Shown here piece by piece: positions 1 to 10,344 of a DNA stretch of 64,000 nt (positions within the stretch are counted from its first letter, which is position 1; every line of letters begins with the position of its first letter). The translations under genes and the position numbers were made by a program. The DNA lies in contig OY101127.1 of NCBI GenBank assembly GCA_956465555.1, positions 806,001 to 870,000 on the forward strand. Direction: 5' to 3'. The stretch is from Nitzschia sp. pyKryTriq1. Its lineage: Eukaryota; Bacillariophyta; Bacillariophyceae; Bacillariales; Bacillariaceae. The notes beneath the pieces were generated by a model that made no database searches, had not been told where the DNA came from, and saw only the letters and a list, made by a program, of their open reading frames with translations.

Positions 1-1024
1 TTGGTATTCAGCGCGCAGCCTTTGAGTGAGCAATGGTTGGGTCATCAGCATCGCGGCTTCTGCCTCTGTATCTGATGAAGCTGCGCCACTGTAGTCAACA
101 TAATTACCCCGCTGGATGCAAGTCAACGGGTTTGGAACTGGTCATTGGCGCACTCACTACCTCCATTGTATTGCTAACTATCTCTAGGGCCCCAAAGAGA
201 GCCGTGATGAAAATCCCCAGATTCAATGCCATTATGCTTCTCGATCGATATCTACGTAATGTTGCACCATATATGAACTGCATTTCTTGCTGGGATTTCA
301 AGCGGCCATGGTCTCCATGAGGAGTCTTTTCTGAGGAGTCAAGAAAACAGATGTGAAGATATTTTTAATTCCGTGGTAGCGAAAGGATCTAGATATGGGC
401 ATGAGACGTGTGCCTCCTGGCTTCAGAAGGTGGAAGATATCTCCACATGATTCTTGTCGGGAAAGACAGAGGTGATGAAAGACCGAATGAAGCAGTTGTG
501 CTCTGTTTGTGGTTCTTGAATGCCAGTAAACATATTCGCTGCGGGTGGACGCTTACTACCAGCGAAGCATCATTCTTCTGTCATTTTTCTTGGGGGTTAT
601 ATTTTTCTGGCCATCCTGTGTTCTGAATCCCTGGAGTTTGATCGTTGGTCCACAACCCACGGTACCAGTGAGCACACTGGACGCCCCACACCTCTACGAC
701 TTTGTTGGCCCTTTGACCAAGCCCAGCTGCATGACGAAACTGCAAGGGATCGCAACAGGAGTCAGTGCTGAAGGAATTGGCCACGTCGCCTGGTCTTTCA
801 TCGACACCTCTGGAATGCTACGAACCTTGAAGCTTCCGGCCTACTACGTATCCCGAGCTAAAGCCAGACTCCTCATTACTAGTACCAGCCTGCTGAACGA
901 GTATCTCACGAGCGAATCACTCTTGTTCCTCCATACCTTTGCGATCTCTGTGCGCGCCCACCGGGCTCGCACAATCAAAGATTCGCTATCTATTGAAAGG
1001 ACTACCATTGTCTTGTCTTGCTAA
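1..1024 (+). mobile_element. Fossil Ty1/copia (CoDi-like) retrotransposon piece
   Basis: The segment at about 620-960 translates on the plus strand into a stretch I recognise from the protease-integrase part of diatom copia (CoDi) polyproteins, for example the run DFVGPLTKPSCMTKLQGIA. The part before about 540 is weaker and is assigned by proximity only. No terminal repeat was identified at either end and the element may continue past the left edge. It is a broken fossil with several breaks. Confidence 0.6.
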
Positions 1025-1905
1025 CTGTACCTGAATGTTTACCTACCAGTGAATATAACTCACTATTCGATCTCAACGCTCAACTCTCGCTTATTTGGCA
1101 ATGGTTGGATCCTGTTGAGCTCGTTGTCACCCAGTGGATCATCAGATACAAATAGCAAGGTTCCTATTTTCAACGCACAGTATACTCCTCGTATGTATTC
1201 GTACATCTACAGTCGAAACAACTTCTACTACTCTAGTAGGTACTGAAGGTCTATCCTCTCTACTCTACTCTCTAGTAGAGAGAGTAGAGAGTCCTTACTC
1301 TACCGGTACAGGTAGCTCCAGGAGCGGACGGGAAGTCTAAGGTACCCGGATATTAGGAGGGATGACAGACGGCACGCTCCTCCGAGGGTGTTCGCCTATA
1401 TGATTCCGGCTGTTCGCCCGTGTTCCGAAGAACGGTGCCCTATGCACGTTAAAACTACAACCAGCTTGGTAAGACGGTAGAAGCAAGTCAGCCATTGCAA
1501 CAACAGGAGTTGAAATTGTGTGCCTTGAGATAGCTCTGTCCTCTTGTTGTTGTATCATGTTCATTTGGTGGTCGACGGTGGAAGGGATCCTGTCGGAGGA
1601 CAGACTATCTGACCGTCTGTCCTTCATCCTTTCAAACTCTGCAAATCCCACGTGCGCGCTACATTATGGACCCATGGCCGCGCGCTATGGACCCCCTGCT
1701 TTCGCCCGAAAGTCCTCGCCTTTGTACACTACCGGTACAATGTACGACCGCGTCAAACAATACAGAATTGTACTCGTCGTTAGTAGACTAAAATTGAAAC
1801 ATGCAATCCACTTATTGCACAAACCACATACAACGGGCGGTTGTACCGGTATTGCATATTGTATTTTACTCCAAAAATTCACCAGCGACCAGTACTCAGA
1901 GAGCC
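1025..1905. other. Intergenic spacer upstream of the mL59-like gene
   Basis: No convincing gene. It holds an imperfect inverted cluster of CTCTACTC/GAGTAGAG runs at about 1231-1300 and exact TACCGGTA palindromes at 1301, 1730 and 1844. The open frames here have no recognisable domain and look like chance. Confidence 0.5.
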
Positions 1906-2385
1906 ATGCGCTCCGCAATCCGACATCTCGTCCGCCATGGGGTGGATGCCTTGAAGCCGCAGCGAATTGAAACGAAACCCGTTCAGGTGGGGAGTCAGTA
2001 CATTGCCAGACCTTCCAAGACTGTTTGGCGCCGATCCGTCGTGAGCAAGAGAGTGGCTAACGTCCTCCGAAAGCAAGCCGTGCAAGAGGGTACGTATGGC
2101 AGTTTCAACACCGATACGGGGGTTGGCTGGGATCCCTTGTGGGACATGGCTCTCAAGCCCAACCAGTACGAGGTGACTCGATTCGGTGGTGTCCAGCCAC
2201 CTAAAAAGACCTCGCGCCAAAGAAGCCGGGAAGAGCGGGCCAAGAAGATCGATTCGAACCTTGAAGCTCGACTGGAGAAGATGGAGGAATATTACACGGA
2301 AAAGGAAGAGTCCAGAGTGCAAGAGAAGGGATTCGAAGCTACGTTCAAGCGTCTTGCTCGTGGCGGACCTGGAGGGGGTCGATAG
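1906..2385 (+). CDS. Putative mitochondrial ribosomal protein (mL59/mL64-like)
   Basis: A single-exon, very basic protein of 159 residues. I chose the ATG at 1906 because it begins MRSAIRHLVRHG, a short Arg-rich amphipathic start like a mitochondrial presequence; the frame is open upstream to an ATG at 1801. Two parts resemble mL59/mL64: a middle segment with WRRSVVSKRVANVLRKQA followed by a WDPLWD stretch, and a C-terminal charged helix (about residues 105-150) rich in Arg, Glu and Lys, ending in a Gly-rich tail. If right, it is a structural protein of the mitochondrial large ribosomal subunit. The match is by overall pattern, not a diagnostic motif, so another small organellar ribosomal protein is possible. 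The next gene lies tail-to-tail 176 bp away. Confidence 0.5.
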   Translation: MRSAIRHLVRHGVDALKPQRIETKPVQVGSQYIARPSKTVWRRSVVSKRVANVLRKQAVQEGTYGSFNTDTGVGWDPLWDMALKPNQYEVTRFGGVQPPKKTSRQRSREERAKKIDSNLEARLEKMEEYYTEKEESRVQEKGFEATFKRLARGGPGGGR

Positions 2386-2561
2386 TCATGTTTTTCTGGG
2401 ATTCGCGATCGCTTGTTGTACATGATATCAGCTTCTCGTAGTTTACCGGAGGATATATTTTTCGCTAGCCTGCTAAGATTAATATTAAACGAGGTTTGGG
2501 ATTTGGGATCTGTCCTGTATTCATTCTCATAACGCTTTTGGGAATACGGTACCGGTAGTAT

Positions 2562-3967
2562 CTACTCGGCCACTTTGAAACTCATGTTGTTTTTCTTGAC
2601 GGCTCGATATATGGCTTGCAGCACGTTCTGCTTGTTTTCCGCATACGCGTCTCCAATCGGCTTCACCCTAAAATGAGCATCCAAGATTACTTCCAAGTGA
2701 TCGGGTTGGTAGGAGCTCCAAAAGCAACGGAAAGGGCGGCTGATTGATTGGTAGATTATGACGTAAAATGTTTGGTGTTAGACTTCCGACGAGAACGAGA
2801 AAAGAAAACAAATACGAAAGCTTACCTCCCATCCGTGATGACGGTGGGGCAACTGGATCGAATCTCTGTCTTAATATCTTGCAGAAGCTGGGGAAGTTTC
2901 TCCGAGTCTGCGTAGCTGAACTGCAGTTTTTGTTTGACTTGAGATTGATGGATCCGACTCAGATTGCAGACACGTTGGGAGAGTAGATCGGCGTTCGGAA
3001 TGGTCACCATGACTTCATCACTACCTCGGAGTACAGTCTCGAGCCATCCCAGCTTGGCTACACTTCCAGAAAAACCCGACTTGTGCAACTGGATGGAGTC
3101 CCCTTCGTAAATCCGGTCGGAAGCTGACAGAATGATCCCGTTTAGGATGTTTGCAACGGTGTCTTTTGCTGCAAGCGAAAAGACTAAGGTACTGACAGAC
3201 CCCATGGCGACAACCCCCTGCATAGCCAAACCCATCTCTACGTTGAGAATATCAAAAATAATGAACATGGTGCAGACCGCAATAAAAGCATTGCCCAATC
3301 GATCAACTACTTGGATCCTGCCTTGGGTGTTACCAGCGACCTGATTCAAAATGTACTCTTTGAACTTGCTTAATCGGCTGGCTCCCCAAATAGTGTACAA
3401 GACATAAGCGAATGCGTGTGTCAGACGTTCCCCTCTTGGGATTTCAAAGCCTGCTCCGATGAGAAAGATTTTGACCATGTCAAAACCGTAGACAACGAAA
3501 GCCAGCCGGGCAATCTGAGATAGGGAATCCAGGACGTGATAAATCGAGGTTGATCGAAAGTCGCGATCACTGTGCTTGCTGTTCCGGCTCAAAACAAATG
3601 TAGAGTATGGTAGTTCCACGAGGGGGACGACGGCGAAGCCTAATGCCAACAGAAAAATGATGTCCTGAACGGATGCGACGTCTGTTATGCCGTTCCAAAT
3701 ATTTTGTCGTTGTGCTTCGGAAAGAACAAATTTATTGAGAAACGGAGAGATTTGTCCTGCCAAGGTAGAGCGATCGATGAGATCATCCACCGAATCCAGG
3801 ACGGTCCCCGACATTTTCGACAAGCTCTCTTTGACGTCATCGAGGGGACTGGTTGGCTGCTGGCTGGCCGAGACCGCCGGCGGCATCGCCCACGTGAGCA
3901 CTGTTGCCCATTCTCGTACGAATAATATACGAGACGGAAGCCCTGTTCCACGTCGCTGAGAGGACAT
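2562..3967 (-). CDS. MscS-family mechanosensitive ion channel
   Basis: A 439-residue membrane protein in two exons: 3967-2826 and 2739-2562, with an 86-nt intron (donor GTAAGC, acceptor CAATCAG) that keeps the frame. Hydrophobic segments lie at about residues 102-122, 152-175, 188-200 and 228-250. The last runs into the small-residue pore helix and the MscS-type beta domain (AAKDTVANILNGIIL, then SDRIYEGDSIQL and VTIPNADLLSQRVCNLSR). MscS channels open under membrane tension and release ions; eukaryotic relatives act in plastid, mitochondrial or plasma membranes. The N-terminus (MSSQRRGTGLPSRILF) is basic and could be an organellar targeting peptide, but location is uncertain. The second exon ends the soluble domain with FRVKPIGDAYAENKQNVLQA. 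The family call is secure. Confidence 0.85.
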
Positions 3968-5242
3968 CGGGTTGATTCTTCAATGGAAGCGTTGCTGCAA
4001 AATAAAAAAAATGGTGACTGGTATCATTTCTCTGATCGCGGGGACCAGGTATCGCGATACCGGTACTTGAACATATCGGGGTTATGCGGCGCAGGTCAGG
4101 GTGCAGAGGGTTCGTGGGGGAGCAAGCAAGGCCGCAAAAATATTTTCCACCGTTTTCCTCTGTCTCCGCGCTTTTGCGCGAATCGACAGGTTACCCGTGG
4201 AAGGAAGACGGACAGCGACGTCCTAGCGTTCGAATGAGTCCATCTGAAAACGAAGACCGGAACTACCGGTACAAACTACCAGAACCGAAGGGTCCAATCG
4301 CGAAGCCAACTATCTCAAATACCCGGATGCACCTAGAATCATGTGGAAAAGCTACCAAGATGAATCCAGAAGAGCAATGGGAATTTCAGGAAGAGCTACC
4401 CTTTTGAGCCGAATGAGAAAGCTCTCAGAAATCGAAGACTACGAATTGCAAATGCGTTTTCTTTCATGACGACGGAAGTCATGAAAAGAGCTGTCGAGGG
4501 CTCTACTAGTACTAGCAATTCATCCAGGATTAACCTGGATAGAACTCACTTCTCTCCAGGGAACTAAAAAATTCAAATATTCAATGTTCATATGTACGCA
4601 AGAGCAATAGTAGATAGAAGGACATAGTTCTCTAGCTACTGGTACTATGGCTCCCCGAGTAAAGAAGTCCCGAGCGAGATTAAATTACTCCGACTCCTCT
4701 GACTCACGTAGAAGTGTACGCAATCCAGTACATTGTGCCAAAACCGGGACATCTCGTCCCGCTTTCTGCGCCGCGCCTAAGCGCTTGGGCGCGGGCCTGC
4801 GTATTTTCGCGGTTTCAAACATCAACATTGGCGGCAGAAAAGGTGTGATAAGACTCGCCCGTGGCCTTGCGCGCGCATTCGAGGAATTGGCAGACTTCGT
4901 GCCCACAATTTACGTTGTACTACGGTTAACGTAGTATGATCACTTAGACAATTTAGTGTGTTTGAACGTTTTTTGGATTCTGTTAGTTAGGAGTAAAAGT
5001 AGGAATTTTTTCCGTTCGGAACACAATAAATTTTCCTGGACATATTTTTATAGAGACATTATAGATGGTTACTTAGACGCCGAACGAGCCTGCACATGCT
5101 TTCAAAAATCTGAGAGACTCCCTCCGCCAAATTGCTGCTGGGATCATTATTTTCGGTTTACGAGTAGAGGTTTTACATTGCATTGTTCGGGTTGCTCCAC
5201 AAAGACTTTGAGTTGACCAAAAACATCAGATTCTTCTTCACA
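3968..5242. other. Intergenic region between divergent MscS and CXC genes
   Basis: A shared upstream region of about 1.3 kb. Exact TACCGGTA copies occur at 4058 and about 4264. The 95-codon frame at 4647-4934 is basic but has no family resemblance, so I do not call it a gene. Nothing else is supported. Confidence 0.5.
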
Positions 5243-7386
5243 ATGGCTTGGAAATCGTCTACACACAGTGGTCCCGACCCTCAAATGTCACCCCATACCG
5301 TTGGTTCGGCTCCTATGAGTAACGGCAGACATTCCATTGGTGGCAGAGAAGGTCAACCTCCTCCAGCACCTTTGCCTAACCATCGACATTCGATGCATAA
5401 TCACGAGGGCCAGCTTCCTCGCCAAAGCTCTCCTCATTATCGATCCTATCCCCCCCCTCCCCATCACCGCTTGCCTTACGGGGGCCAACCTTCGCATCCT
5501 CCACCGCCGCCGCCAGCAAGGCCTTATGATCGCTACTACGACTACCACTCAAGCTACCCACCACCTCCTCCCCCTGCGCACTATGGAACCCCCAGACATT
5601 ATGGTGGGGGCTCTCCTGAACATAGGGCCTCGCCACCAAGAGACACTTTCCCCGCTGGCTCTCCAACAGTCGATTCCTTTCGAACCGGAGGTTGCACTTG
5701 CAAGAAGAGCCGGTAAGTGATGGATGTGAAGCTGTCACCCACACTGATGTTCATGTGGACCAAAATTCTCACCATGACTATGCCTTCTTTTAAAACCAGA
5801 TGCCTCAAATTGTATTGCCAATGTTTTGCTCTAAGCACCACCTGTGGTCCGAAGTGCAAGTGTCAGACGTGCTACAACACCACTCTACACTCAGAATCTA
5901 TCGAGGAGGCTCGCAAGACCATCTTGGAACGGAATCCTAGCGCCTTCGATGACAAGTTCCGTGGGGGGCCGGTCACTCCGTCTCCTTACCGAGGTCTTCC
6001 TCCTCCCACTCCTGTGTACCATCATTCTTCTCCCCCTGGCTCCAACTGGCCTCCTTCTGCTTATAAAACGCCGCCAGTGCCCCCTCCACCCATGGCAGTT
6101 AGAGCTGTGGCTACTCCCCCGGGACCGCCCCCACCTCCACCGAGAGTGAACAAGTTCGGATGCAAGTGCAGACGATCATTTTGCTTGAAGAAGGTGAATA
6201 TATGCTCTTGTGTATTGATATCATCCGTCATTTCGCTTTCTCACTTTCTTTTTTGCCTCCAACCTCGACCATTCAGTATTGCGAATGCTTTCAAAATTCA
6301 GTCAAGTGCGGCCTCAACTGCCGCTGCACCAACTGTCGCAACTATCCTCACGAGGGAAATGGATTACCGCCACCTCGTCCACCTCCAATTGTAGTGCCGG
6401 TCACTTATGGAACAGTCTCACCGCGGTGCGTCTCGAGCGATACTGTGGTGACGGCTGCTTCTGTAACTCCCGCAGCTGAGGAAACAGCTGAGAAAGCTGA
6501 CACCGAAGATCGCATGGCCATCATGGCGGCAGTAGCAATGACAGAGCTATTTGGATCTAAGACGGAGCCGGAACAAGAATCGGCGGTTATCAAGGCCGAC
6601 GAGAATCCAGCCAACATGAAGGGCGACGAAATAGAGGGTCCTACCACACCTTCAGAATTCAAGCGCAAAGTGGACAAAATTTCGATAGTCTCGTCACCAG
6701 AAAGGTCAGACGACGACGAGAGCACTCCACCTCATAAACGTCCCAAGGATGACAGCCCTGGCGAAGCCGAGACTTCCCCGGGGGTGCCGGAATCCCGTAA
6801 CCCTTCCCCCGTTTCTGTCATGACGCCTCAAAATTCGTATCCTCGGCACTTTATCCAACGGCCTCCCTCCCACCACATATCTTCGCAACATCCTCCGCCC
6901 CCACTTCGCCACCATCACCCCTATCACCATCCAGCCGCTGCAATGCCACCCCACCCCATGCGCTATGCTCCGCGTCGCACGTTCCATTCCTACTACCCAT
7001 CGCCGCCTCAACCTAGAGCCACTTCATACGAAGACGTGATCAAGTCTAGTGGTTTGCCCAAGGCGTTAAGCTTCCGCAAGATTTGTTCCAAATGTGGCAA
7101 AACACGTGGTGAACACGGCGAGCTTGGGTTCGGCAATAAATGCGTCTTTCAAGATTGTGGAAAGTGCGGAGCAGGAGTTCAAATGCACACTAAGGCTGGA
7201 AGCTCCATGGGAATTTTGTGTCGTCTGACAGTAGACGAAGGGGCCACTCCCGGTGCTGCTAGTACGTACGAACGCAAGATCCGTGAGCTCGCTGCCCGGG
7301 CGGAGCTCCAAAAAACACTATTGGAAGACAAGCGAGTGCGTGTGGAGCGGTTGGTTGCCCAGCCGCCGTTTGTGTCGACCGCCTAA
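5243..7386 (+). CDS. CXC-domain (tesmin/TSO1/LIN54-like) DNA-binding protein
   Basis: A 657-residue protein in three exons (5243-5712, 5800-6193, 6277-7386) with introns of 87 and 83 nt. It carries two Cys-rich CXC repeats: GCTCKKSRCLKLYCQCF with CKCQTCYN across the first intron, and GCKCRRSFCLKKYCECF with CRCTNCRN across the second. Both introns interrupt a CXC repeat after its CKK/CLKK part. The repeats are joined by a Pro-rich spacer of about 90 residues. The N-terminus is Pro/His/Gly-rich and disordered. Near the C-terminus an extra Cys cluster (ICSKCGKTRGEHGE to CVFQDCGKCGAG) looks zinc-binding. In animals and plants tandem CXC proteins bind CHR-type TTYGAA promoter elements in DREAM/MuvB cell-cycle complexes; a similar nuclear role is inferred. 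The family call is firm; the extra C-terminal cysteine module is unassigned. Confidence 0.88.
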
Positions 7387-7491
7387 CGCATCAAGTACCG
7401 AATAGAACTACGCCACAAAATGCACTGCAATCTCACGATTTAATAACTGGGGGTGTAATTATTTTGAATCCATAATTGTTCCTGTAATTTT

Positions 7492-8190
7492 CTAAAACAG
7501 AGACTCGACCTTATTGTAGACTTGTTCCACAGATTGATCACTTTCGATCTTGTGTATTTTGATCCCTTCATCAGAGCATCGCTTAATAATAGGCATGCTC
7601 TCCTGCTGATACGTTCGAAAACGCTTACGGATTGTTTCGATGTTATCATCGGATCGGCCTGAAGACTGGCCTCGTTCCAACAGGCGCCCGACCAAAACTT
7701 CTTCAGGACATTCAAAATCGAGCATGAACTTGATGCTGTGGCGTTTCATAGTGTCGTTCCACGCATCCATGTTTTCAAAACTACGGGGAAAGCCGTCAAT
7801 CAAAAAGTTTTCTGTTTTATCCGCATGGTATGCAGTTGCCATGGCATTTTCCAATAGCTTCACAGTGATGGAGCTAGGCACCAATTCTCCATTGGCAATC
7901 TTGTGGTTGATTAGGTCACCCAATTCGCCGCCCGACTTTCGTTCCGATCGCAGCAAATCCCCGGCGCTCAAGTGCTTCCAGCCGCTCTTCGATCGTTCTT
8001 CAAGCAAAGCGCACTGCGTTCCCTTTCCGGCGCCAGGACCACCCACCACAAAAACGACTTGACAGTCGGGGAAAGAGATGGACATGCTTGTTTTTCTCGA
8101 TTTTTCGAGTTTCGCAAAATAGGCAAAGGCAGCTGTCGTTCCGATGAAAAGCCCAATAGAAAAGGGGCAGCGAGTGTAGTCGCTTGGCAT
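7492..8190 (-). CDS. UMP-CMP kinase (adenylate-kinase family)
   Basis: A 232-residue NMP kinase without introns. The P-loop is GGPGAGKGTQ (about residues 50-59). It is followed by HLSAGDLLR, the NMP-binding DGFPRSFEN and the lid segment GRSDDNIETIRKRF. The short lid is typical of UMP-CMP kinases (EC 2.7.4.14), which transfer phosphate from ATP to UMP, CMP or dCMP. The N-terminal 35 residues are extra and include a hydrophobic run (IGLFIGTTAAFAYFA). Either the kinase is membrane-anchored or imported, or translation starts at the internal Met at 8085, giving a soluble cytosolic form. The gene is tail-to-tail with the CXC gene, 105 bp apart. Confidence 0.9.
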   Translation of the reverse strand: MPSDYTRCPFSIGLFIGTTAAFAYFAKLEKSRKTSMSISFPDCQVVFVVGGPGAGKGTQCALLEERSKSGWKHLSAGDLLRSERKSGGELGDLINHKIANGELVPSSITVKLLENAMATAYHADKTENFLIDGFPRSFENMDAWNDTMKRHSIKFMLDFECPEEVLVGRLLERGQSSGRSDDNIETIRKRFRTYQQESMPIIKRCSDEGIKIHKIESDQSVEQVYNKVESLF

Positions 8191-8436
8191 GGTACGAGTA
8201 TGAGTACGAGTATGAGTATGAGTATGAATGAGTATTATTATGCAGTTAGACTACTGATCGCAGATGATTCTTCAGTAATAACAGGATGATGATTCAAGTG
8301 GAGTAGAAAAGTTGATTGTGCTATCGCCTGGAGGCGGAACAGTGTGTTGTAAGTGGTAATGAGCCAGGTTGAGAAATTTACCAGTATTTTATTTATCGAT
8401 CCAGCCGAAGTGCGCCCACCCCGCCATGCGCAAATA

Positions 8437-9030
8437 TTATTTTCGCGAGCTCTCGGTTCGAAAGAATTTTCTGACAAAGCGCGGATCATGGATCATCGAT
8501 CGACCAAGGATCAATACTTCACTGGTTACGTTCTTCGTAAAGATGTCACTGCTGTTTTCTTCTGACTTTACGAAAATGAGTTTGAAGAAGCCGTCTTCAC
8601 ACGCTTTAGTGATCCACCGCGTTTTCATGCCGATATGTTTCGTGCCTCGTGCGTCCAGTGGGAGTGACATTTTCGGCGATGAAGGAGATTGCTCCAACGT
8701 TGTCTACTCGACACACTATTGGTAGTTTGACGAGTATTCCCATCGAAATTAGGACTTGAAAGATGAACTGTATTTCCTTTGCTGCTTCCATGAGCACCTA
8801 AAGTTCTGCTTCACTGCTACTTAGTGCCATGGTTGTCTGTCCTTTGCTTTGCCAGCTAATGGGTACTCCATGCAAAAATACGCAATCCCGTAGAAAACAA
8901 TCTCCCACAGTTCTTTCGTGACATTTACCTCTGCAGACCCATTGGAGTGCATATTCATCCTTGGGTTGGGTTGGTGGGTTATTTTCCCCCCTTGCAGGAG
9001 TTCTGAATAGGTTAAAAGTTGCCCTACCAT
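8437..9030 (-). mobile_element. Fossil Ty1/copia retrotransposon piece (RNase H end of pol)
   Basis: On the minus strand this region translates into the RNase H end of a copia polyprotein: an AKEIQFIFQVLISMGI run, then VDNVGAISFIAENV and FVKSEENSSDIFTKNV, all familiar from diatom CoDi elements. Only the 3-prime end of pol is present. No terminal repeat was recognised. A short stretch at about 8520-8577 is nearly identical, in inverted orientation, to the remnant near 40.8 kb, so both come from the same family. It is broken in several places and is a fossil. Confidence 0.8.
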
Positions 9031-9460
9031 TGAAATTGCTTCAAGTATGTATACTTTTGAATGTTCCGATAAAAGTTGCAGACGTGTGCGGTCGGTGAGA
9101 CATTATCTACCGAAGACGGGCAGATTGTGGTCGTACGAGTCGCGTAGACCGTGTGTATTGCATCATTCTTCCTCAAGTACGAGCCCCCCCCCAACTAGAA
9201 TTCTTCTGGTCGGACTTTTGGGTGGGATTTTGCATCGTAAACCTTAGTCAATTTAGTCGTTGCGCAAAAGGAAGATAAGGGGTGAAGAGTGTGGTGGACA
9301 TTCATGTTGAAATTTTTGCAAATACCGAACCGGTACCAGCACCGTTACATACCGGTACAGCATGCCCGCCGCCTTCTAACAACCTCGTTGGACTTTGACG
9401 TCGTATCATACCCACCACCTACCACCCACCATTACAAGTATCGCTAATACGGAGTAGGCC
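9031..9460. other. Intergenic spacer before the flavoprotein gene
   Basis: This 430-bp spacer holds one TACCGGTA at about 9349 and two related GGTACC/ACCGT stretches just upstream of the flavoprotein start. No gene is seen. Confidence 0.5.
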
Positions 9461-10267
9461 ATGCTGGAAGAGAAGTCACCTTCGCAGGTGAGCAGCACTG
9501 CTCCGCAAACCAAGCTGATTCGAAAAGTCACGCTAGTCGAAGGAGAACCCGAAGATAAGGACGACCCTGGTCGTCTTCGACGGCTTCCTGTCCACACTTT
9601 GACCTTTGCCATCCCCTCTCACCACTCGACATTCAAGAAACCGGCTATTCCCCATTCCCAAGTCCGAATAGATTTAGGAGATGTGGTAAAAATGGTGATT
9701 CCCAACTACAAACCAAAGTCGTATTCCATGAGTGCCTTGCGACAAAATGAATTCGATGTTACAATGAAAGCATACCCGAATGGACGAGCGAGTGGATTTC
9801 TGGATCGCCTCCAAATTGGAGATACAATTCAAAGTTTTGGGAAGTCTGCCAACCGCATTCGTAATCCGGGAAGCTTCGTAGGCATCGTGTGTTTCGGCGT
9901 AGCCATCACGGAAGCCTTGCCTCTCGCAAGGGCAGAGTTGGAACAAAAAGACGCCCACAAAGTAGTCCTCCTCTGGGCTTGTCGGACATGGGGAGATACT
10001 TTCTGGCATGAGACACTTCAAGAATTGTCCGAGTCGTACGGAGAGCGGTTCCGAATAGAGTACATTTTATCTCGAGATGAACGGGCGCAATGCTTGAAAG
10101 GACGCGTCAACTCACAAGTACTCCAGGAAGTTTTCCAACCAACCGATCGAGAAGAAGCCCGATTTATGTCGATTGGAACGAAAGAAATGATGCGCATGAC
10201 TGATGAGATGTTGGCTGGGATCGGGTATGAAATGCCCAAACAATCGCTTCTCCCCAAGACAAAGTAG
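9461..10267 (+). CDS. FAD/NAD(P)-binding oxidoreductase, cytochrome b5 reductase-like
   Basis: A single-exon 268-residue protein with the ferredoxin-reductase fold. The FAD-binding motif appears as KSYSMSA (about residues 85-91), the equivalent of R-x-Y-S-x-S. The flavin/nucleotide segment GVAITEALPLARAEL (about 146-160) replaces the usual GGxGITP turn. The C-terminal nicotinamide-binding part IGTKEMMRMTDEMLAGIGY corresponds to the CGPxxM...LxxxGY motif, with Cys-Gly replaced by Gly-Thr. Such enzymes pass electrons from NAD(P)H via FAD to cytochrome b5 or another acceptor. There is no obvious signal peptide, so cytosolic or loosely membrane-associated. The divergent motifs make the electron acceptor uncertain. 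It is tail-to-tail with the FGE-like gene, 77 bp away. Confidence 0.75.
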   Translation: MLEEKSPSQVSSTAPQTKLIRKVTLVEGEPEDKDDPGRLRRLPVHTLTFAIPSHHSTFKKPAIPHSQVRIDLGDVVKMVIPNYKPKSYSMSALRQNEFDVTMKAYPNGRASGFLDRLQIGDTIQSFGKSANRIRNPGSFVGIVCFGVAITEALPLARAELEQKDAHKVVLLWACRTWGDTFWHETLQELSESYGERFRIEYILSRDERAQCLKGRVNSQVLQEVFQPTDREEARFMSIGTKEMMRMTDEMLAGIGYEMPKQSLLPKTK

Positions 10268-10344
10268 TAAGTAGTGCGTCTACTTCTAAAATAGAATGGG
10301 TTCCTTTTGATTGGACTTTTAGGATAGTTCTCGTTATGAGCAAT

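Noticed and set aside
4647-4934. 95-codon basic frame upstream of the CXC gene
   Set aside because: No family resemblance, no targeting signal and no supporting splice or composition signal.
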